NCBI GenBank assembly: GCA_937873345.1 | Contig: CALMRL010000270.1 | Span: 1-10,747, forward strand | Direction of reading: 5' to 3' | Length of the DNA stretch: 10,747 bases | Source of the DNA: an uncultured Beijerinckiaceae bacterium | Lineage (GTDB): Bacteria; Pseudomonadota; Alphaproteobacteria; Rhizobiales; Beijerinckiaceae | In this document: positions 6,063-10,747 of the stretch, piece after piece | How the letters are laid out: each line of letters opens with the position of its first letter | How positions within the stretch are numbered: the stretch's first letter is position 1 | Program-made: the position numbers and the translations under genes | The notes under the pieces: model-generated | Told to the model about the DNA's origin: nothing | The model's input: only the letters and a program-made list of their open reading frames with translations | Databases searched by the model: none

Positions 6063-7433
6063 CTACGCGACGTCAGCAGCCGCTGCGCTACCGCCTCCCC
6101 GCAGCGCCGCGACGCAGTCGCCGTCAAAGGCGCGGTCGATCTCGGCGTCGAGGATTGCCATCGCTTGCTCAACCGGCATCGCGCTGCGGTACGGCCGATC
6201 GGCGGTGAGCGCGTCGAACACGTCGGCGACGGTGACGATGCGGGTGGTGAGGTCGATCTCATCAGCGCGCAGGCGACGGGGGTAGCCCTGGCCGTCGAGG
6301 CGCTCGTGATGAGCGCCGCCGATGCGCGCGGCATCGGCAAACACGGCGATGCGCGACAGGATCGCCTCGCTCTTTACCGGGTGCAGGCGCATCGCCGCCC
6401 ACTCCGCCTCATCGAGCTTGCCGGGCTTCTCCAGCACCATGCTGGAGACACCGAGCTTGCCGACATCGTGCAGCAGCGCGGCGCGATGCAGCCGCTGACG
6501 TTGCCCGGCATCGAAGCCGACCGAAGCCGCAATGCCGTCGGCGAAGCTGGCGACGCGGCGGCTGTGACCGGCGGTGAACGGCGACTTGGCATCGACCACG
6601 TCGGCGAAGGCCTCCGCCACGTCATCGAGGTAGCCGTCATCGACGACGAAGGTTTCGTCGTCATCCGCCTCTTTCAACGCGAGCGCTTCCGCATCACCGT
6701 CCAGCGCCGCCCATAGAGCGGGGTCGCGCGCCGCATGCTCGAACGCCGCCACTACGGCCGGATCGAACCACGAACCGGAGCGCCGCCGCACCTCCGCGAT
6801 CGCCGCCTCGCGCCCGGCCGAGGCGTGGAACACCTCGACGATCTGCGCAAGCAGCACGATGCGCGAGAAGACGGGGATCGCCCCGCCCCGCAGCCCGAGA
6901 GGGCGGCCGCTGCCATCCCAGTGCTCGTCGAGCGAAGCGACGGCCTCCGCCGCCCCCTCGGCGAGGCGCAGCCGCCGCACGATGTCGGCGCCACGATGGC
7001 AGCGCGTCTCGATCATCTCCTGCACCAGCGCTGGAGCATTGCGGACGATGCTGAGGATGGTGCGCGCCCGCATCGCGTAACCTTGGCCGGGAGCCGACTG
7101 CGCCAGCACGTAGCGCAGGGTGTCGGGTAGCGAGGGACCGATGGTGCGGTAGTCGCGCTTCAGCTTGAGGTCGTCGGCGCGGTAGATTTGGCAGAGCCGC
7201 GCGGCGTTGGAGGAGCAACCGGCATCCTTGAGTAGCCCGGCATAGAACAGGTCGCGCTTGGCCTGTCCGACGATGCCGAGCCGGTCGGCGATGCGCAGGG
7301 CGATGAAGGCGGTACGAGCCGAATGTCCGGCGGGCAGCCCCTCCGTCATGTCGAGCGCGTGGCTCATCGCGCCGAGCAGCTCGGGCAGCGTCATGAACTG
7401 GAACGTGTCACCGACCATCTGAGCCACCATCAT
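6063..7433 (-). CDS. Tandem HD-GYP domain c-di-GMP phosphodiesterase
   Basis: A 456-residue soluble protein with two HD-type domains. The C-terminal one (about 270-440) carries the full HD-GYP set: His290 (TAGHSRRV), His322-Asp323 (LLHDVGK), His351 (LHPVKSE), His375-His376-Glu377 (GAHHER), the GYP loop (LDGQGYP, 379-385) and Asp404 (TVADVFDAL). Such domains hydrolyse c-di-GMP to pGpG and GMP at a metal centre. The N-terminal one (about 20-205) keeps the layout but is degenerate: LLKDAG replaces LLHDxGK, LDEHWDG replaces HHERxDG, and GRP replaces GYP. It is probably a non-catalytic sensory or dimerisation domain. There is no signal peptide or membrane span. The start at 7433 (MMVAQMVG) has only a weak binding site, and the next in-frame Met is close. 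It is the one intact enzyme of the surrounding c-di-GMP cluster. Confidence 0.93.
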   Translation of the reverse strand: MMVAQMVGDTFQFMTLPELLGAMSHALDMTEGLPAGHSARTAFIALRIADRLGIVGQAKRDLFYAGLLKDAGCSSNAARLCQIYRADDLKLKRDYRTIGPSLPDTLRYVLAQSAPGQGYAMRARTILSIVRNAPALVQEMIETRCHRGADIVRRLRLAEGAAEAVASLDEHWDGSGRPLGLRGGAIPVFSRIVLLAQIVEVFHASAGREAAIAEVRRRSGSWFDPAVVAAFEHAARDPALWAALDGDAEALALKEADDDETFVVDDGYLDDVAEAFADVVDAKSPFTAGHSRRVASFADGIAASVGFDAGQRQRLHRAALLHDVGKLGVSSMVLEKPGKLDEAEWAAMRLHPVKSEAILSRIAVFADAARIGGAHHERLDGQGYPRRLRADEIDLTTRIVTVADVFDALTADRPYRSAMPVEQAMAILDAEIDRAFDGDCVAALRGGGSAAAADVA

Positions 7434-7734
7434 CTTGCCGTTGCGTCACTCCGCCGACGGGCGAGACTGCACTGCGCTGGGTTGCGTCTGTGTTGACGAG
7501 ACGGCAGCGATCAACTGCGCGTCGCTCGTCAACCCGCCAATCCCCGTTCTTGGTGAAGGACCGATGATGGAAGATCGTCCCTGCCGGGGCTGGCGCAGCC
7601 GAACGACCGGATGCTTGATCGTTCCTCGGCGCATCGTCGCCGGATGACCGAAGCGATCACATCGTTGTTTCCATGCGACTATCAGCCTGTCACGCCGTCA
7701 TCGAGAAGTGGCAGCAAACCGTCGAAACGTCGCC
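7434..7734. other. Intergenic region between divergent HD-GYP and DUF6894-like genes
   Basis: About 300 bases between two divergent starts. Short frames exist on both strands (for example 7435-7647 +), but they have poor codon bias and no recognisable protein, so I treat them as non-coding. The region must hold the promoters of both flanking genes. I see no clear -35/-10 pair, operator or hairpin in it. Confidence 0.5.
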
Positions 7735-7971
7735 ATGGCCCTCTTCTTCCATCACGGCATCGGCGAGATGCAACGCGACGAGCATGGCACCGTGCTGCGC
7801 GACGGCGCGGAGGCCTATTCGGAGGCGGTCCAATTGGCGGGGGAACTTCTGTCCGGGATCGGCGAGCAGGGGTATCGTGATCGTCTACTATGGCGGATGA
7901 TCGTCACCGACGAGCACGGCCGCACCGTCACCGAGATCAGCATCTCGGCAGAACGCCATCAGCCTTCGTAA
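7735..7971 (+). CDS. DUF6894-like small protein
   Basis: From the ATG at 7735 this encodes 78 residues, beginning MALFFHHGIGEMQRDEHGT. It shows the pattern I associate with the DUF6894 family, common in sphingomonads and rhizobia: a short (R)YFFH strand, a D-x-x-G-T-x-L turn (RDEHGTVLRD), a helix of alternating Ala/Glu (AYSEAVQLAGELL), and a closing ITDE-x-GRTV strand (IVTDEHGRTVTEISIS). A GTG at 7708 in the same frame would add nine residues, but the family usually begins directly with the FFH strand. No function is known for the family. It lies between two c-di-GMP genes and converges on the GGDEF gene, but nothing shows that it acts with them. Confidence 0.75.
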   Translation: MALFFHHGIGEMQRDEHGTVLRDGAEAYSEAVQLAGELLSGIGEQGYRDRLLWRMIVTDEHGRTVTEISISAERHQPS

Positions 7972-7974
7972 GAC

Positions 7975-7986
7975 CAAGCATGCTTG
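7975..7986. repeat. 12-bp perfect palindrome between convergent genes
   Basis: CAAGCATGCTTG is a perfect palindrome 3 bases after the DUF6894-like stop and 35 bases before the GGDEF gene's end. It has no loop and no T-run, so it is not a standard terminator. Significance is unclear. Confidence 0.3.
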
Positions 7987-8020
7987 AGCACCGGCAGTGG
8001 CGGATAGCAGCACTTGCAGC

Positions 8021-10232
8021 TCATGCAACCCGACTGATCGCGTCAGCTACCGGCCCGGCATCGTCATCGATGTGAGCAGGGCTGGCACGCGACAAGGACA
8101 AGCGATCCATGTCGGGCTGGTGGACGCAGAAGGTATCCCTGCCGGAGGCTTTGGCGACGTACATCGCCACGTCGGCGCGGCGGCAGAGTTCGTCGAAGCT
8201 GTCGCACCCGCTGCGACCGTGGGCGATCCCGATGCTGACGCCGATCCCGGGCCTGCCTGCCACCGATCACGATCGGCTGAGCGACTGCAGCGATGATCCG
8301 CTGCGCCGCCGCCACGGCGTCGTCCTCGGCTGCGAGGCCATCCAGCAGGATGAGGAACTCGTCGCCGCCGACGCGGGCCACGGTGTCGTCGCCACGAACC
8401 ACGGCGAGCAACCGCGCGGCGACGATGCACAGGAGTTCGTCACCGGCGGCATGGCCGAGCGTGTCGTTGACCGCCTTGAAGCGATCGAGGTCGCACGCCA
8501 GCATCGCGTAGATGCAGCCTGCCTGCCACGCCGTGCCGATCACCTGCTCCACCGTGTCGCGGAAGAACAGGCGGTTCGGCAGTCTGGTGAGCGCGTCGTG
8601 CAGCGCCAGCCGCGCGATCGACTGCTCCTGGCTCTTGCGGTGAGTGATGTCCTGATGCGTGCCGATCAGCAGCGCCGCCCTGCCGTCGGACAAGCGTTCC
8701 GCCACCTTGTCGCGCGCCAGCGTCCAGATGTAGTCGCCGCTCTTCGCGCGGATGCGGTACTCGACCTTGATCGCCTCGGTCTTTCCCTTCATGTGCTCGA
8801 TCATCGCCTCGCGCACCCGTGCCCGGTCGTCGGGATGGGTAAGGGCGTCCCACCCGGCCTGGGTCGGCGCGATCTCGTCAGGCTGGTAGCCGAGGATCGA
8901 CCACCACCTGCCTTCGAGCACGACGTGGTCGCGCCCGCTGTCATACGACCACACACCGTCGCCACCGCTCTCCAGGGCGAAGGCGAGGCGCTGCTCGTTG
9001 AGGCGCAGGCTCTCCTCGGCCTCGACCTGCGCCGAGGCATCGCGCAGCACGGCGACGTAACCGCCGATATGGCTCGCAGCGGACGGATCGATCGGGGTGA
9101 TGCTGAGATCGACCCAGACGTGCGAGCCGTCCTTGCGGCGGTAGCGCCTGCGCGTCCTTCCCTTGCCGGAGGGATGGATGACCAGCGCCGCGAGTTCGGC
9201 GGCGTAGCCTTCGACATCGTCCTCATGGAGCAGATCGGTGGTGCAGGAACCGATCTGCTCGTGCGGCTGATAGCCGAGCAGCGCGGTGACGGACGGCGAG
9301 ACGTAGCGCCGCCGCATCGCCTCGTCCCACAGCATGATCACGTCCGAGGTCGTTTCGGCGATCAAGCGGAAGCGCTGCTCGCTCTCGGCCAGCGCAGCCT
9401 CGCGCAGATGCCGTTCGGTGACATCGCGATAGGTGCGGACGTAGCCGCCGTCGGGGAGCGGTGCCGTGTGCACCTCCAGCACCGTGCCGTTCGGCCGTTG
9501 CCGAGTGCAGCTGCGCGTTGCCAATCCTCCCGCCTCGATCGCCAACTCGGCACGTGCAGCATCCGACAGGTCCACGAACTCGCCATTCTCCTCCTGGAAG
9601 CGCAGTATCTCCGGGAACCTCACACCGGCTCGTGCAAGATGAGGCGGCAGGCCGAGGACGTGCTTCATCTGCTCGTTGACGACACTGACGCGCAGTCCGG
9701 CATCGACCATCACGATGCCCTGGTCCATCACGTCGAGCGTCGCTTGCAGGCGCCGCCCGTCCTCCTGCGCTGCGCATTCCGCCTCGACCATCTCGGTCAC
9801 GTCGATCAGCATGCCCGCGATCGAGGCGAGATGGCCGTGACCGTCGCTGCGCCCGATGCCCTTCACCATGACGTGGCGCACCATACCGTCCGGCCTCAGC
9901 ACCCGACCCTGATGGCGGAAGGGGCCATTCTGGTAGGGACCGGCAGCGGCGGCTCGCAACGATCGCGCATCGGCTGCGGCATCGTCGGGATGGTAGCAGG
10001 CGAAGTGCTCGTCGAGATCGAGCACGCCGGACGCGGGCATCGGGCGGCCGAAGATCGCGGCGATGCCAGGGCTCCAGGTGATCGTCCAGTTCGCCACGTC
10101 GATCAAGAACTGGCCGAACTGCGCCTCGATCTCGACCGCTGCGGCTGCATGCTCGTGGTGCCGATCATCCTGCCGGACAAAGGTGACGATCTCGGCCATG
10201 GGGTACTCGAACAGATGTCTCCCGCCCCTCAT
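8021..10232 (-). pseudogene. Four-PAS diguanylate cyclase (GGDEF) with a frameshift in the GGDEF domain
   Basis: This is a soluble multi-domain sensor. PAS-type domains lie at about residues 40-150, 162-275, 282-405 and 410-533, each of the last three closing with a PAC-like strand (YVRTYRDVTERH, GGYVAVLRDAS, IGTHQDITHRK). A GGDEF domain starts at 538 (LALHDALTRLPNR). The catalytic GGDEF is at 622-626, and an RGDD inhibitory-site motif (RxxD) lies five residues before it. After AQPIVIGGRQA (about 661) the frame is lost into Arg-rich residues and ends at 8064. The proper ending (IGVSIGIA, CRRADVAMYVAKASGR) continues in the next frame to the TGA at 8021. One extra base in or near CCCGGG at 8246-8251 explains this. 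The frame-corrected protein is about 736 residues. The start at 10232 is uncertain; the ATG at 10199 is equally possible. If the shift is real, the last strands of the GGDEF fold are missing and activity is doubtful. Confidence 0.88.
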
Positions 10233-10349
10233 AGGCGAGTGCCGGTTGAGAAAGGCTTGCGAGCTTCCGTTGCGTCAGCCCGCTGACCTATCTCGCCGAC
10301 CGGATGAGCCTCGGAAGCGTCCCCCACGATCGCGGTGCCAAGTGGGCCG

Positions 10350-10613
10350 TCAGGGTTGCTGGAGTTCAAAGAGCAGGGTGGAAGCCAAGGCACGGTCGTC
10401 CTCCGGGGCGGCCTGCACGGCTGCGCGAACCACCACTGCGACGGTCGGATCACGCCGTGCAGCCTGCAACACCGCGCGGCCGACAGCAGCCTGTCGCGAT
10501 CGCAGCGACGGCTGCGCCGCCTTGTAGCCGCCGTTGGGCTGGAACAGCAGGGTGAGGATCGCCAGCAGCAAGACGGCGATGGCGATGAGGACGATGAGGA
10601 TGGCGGTCTTCAT
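10350..10613 (-). CDS. Small single-span membrane protein, unknown function
   Basis: An 87-residue protein begins MKTAILIVLIAIAVLLLAIL, with one long hydrophobic helix (about residues 3-24). Next come a short polar linker (FQPNGGYKAAQPS) and an Ala/Arg-rich helical tail ending LASTLLFELQQP. The start is the ATG at 10613, with AGGT about 7 bases upstream; a GTG at 10622 in frame is less likely. It is probably an inner-membrane protein with a soluble helical domain. No family is recognised. It lies 117 bases upstream of the PAS-GGDEF gene on the same strand and is divergent from the partial gene at the right edge, 57 bases away. Confidence 0.7.
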   Translation of the reverse strand: MKTAILIVLIAIAVLLLAILTLLFQPNGGYKAAQPSLRSRQAAVGRAVLQAARRDPTVAVVVRAAVQAAPEDDRALASTLLFELQQP

Positions 10614-10670
10614 CGAGCACACCTACCATGGCGGCCCGATCCGACGGCCCGATGCGGAAGGGAGCGAAGC

Positions 10671-10747
10671 GTGGCATTCGCGCAGAATATGGCAGAGCGA
10701 CTGCCGCCGACGATGGTCTTGCCTGACGAGTTCAGCGCCCTCTTCGA
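10671..10747 (+). CDS. Start of an unrecognised gene (3' end outside window)
   Basis: A GTG at 10671 is preceded at 6 bases by AAGGGAG (10658-10664), a good ribosome binding site. The frame stays open to the window edge. It gives 25 residues, MAFAQNMAERLPPTMVLPDE then FSALF, with G/C-ending codons as in the neighbours. The part seen is too short to assign a family. A competing ATG at 10653 in another frame gives only a 24-residue peptide. Confidence 0.55.
   Translation, partial: MAFAQNMAERLPPTMVLPDEFSALF

Noticed and set aside
6009..6716. 235-codon + strand open frame
   Set aside because: Antisense to the catalytic HD-GYP domain, whose motifs are unmistakable on the - strand.
7435..7647. 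70-codon + strand frame and a 62-codon - strand frame in the HD-GYP/DUF6894 gap
   Set aside because: No ribosome binding site, no codon bias and no protein-like pattern.
8109..10286. 725-codon + strand open frame
   Set aside because: It is an antisense shadow of the PAS-GGDEF gene, created by GC-rich codons. The product has no recognisable domain, whereas the - strand has four PAS domains and GGDEF.
1..10747. CRISPR array, rRNA genes, toxin-antitoxin pair or transposase
   Set aside because: No regularly spaced repeats, no rRNA-like sequence, and no transposase or recognisable toxin or antitoxin frame was found on either strand.

Overview
The window looks like chromosomal DNA of a GC-rich alphaproteobacterium, most plausibly a sphingomonad. 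This rests on the strong G/C third-position bias of the core genes, the DUF6894-like and SOUL proteins, and many PAS/HD-GYP signalling domains. The genus is inferred, not proven. Three stretches (about 691-2640, 3880-5170 and parts of 5760-5900) are visibly richer in A/T and look acquired or degraded.

Layout. Positions 1-690 hold the end of one + strand gene and two small single-span membrane protein genes. Positions 751-2305 are a leftward int/xis-like module: a small helix-turn-helix protein overlapping a tyrosine recombinase gene that is broken by one in-frame TGA. Positions 2781-3721 carry a leftward pair, a SOUL heme-binding-type protein and an uncharacterised 90-residue protein. Positions 3921-5760 hold two divergently oriented, related TetR-type regulators with a small ORF between them. 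The left regulator is broken by one in-frame TAG, and a perfect 7-bp inverted repeat lies in front of the right one. Positions 5891-10232 form a cyclic-di-GMP cluster: a C-terminal scrap of an EAL domain (+), an intact protein with tandem HD-GYP domains (-), a DUF6894-like small protein (+), and a PAS-PAS-PAS-PAS-GGDEF protein (-) whose GGDEF domain is split by a one-base frameshift. The right end has a small one-span membrane protein (-) and the first codons of another gene (+).

How the parts fit. The striking feature is the amount of recent gene decay: a nonsense-broken integrase, a nonsense-broken TetR regulator, a frameshifted diguanylate cyclase and a truncated EAL gene. The intact HD-GYP protein is the only clearly functional c-di-GMP enzyme left in the cluster, which would bias local function toward c-di-GMP breakdown. 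I do not see a convincing new defence or biosynthetic system. The best candidate for undescribed regulatory biology is the divergent TetR paralogue pair with its intervening small ORF and candidate operators.
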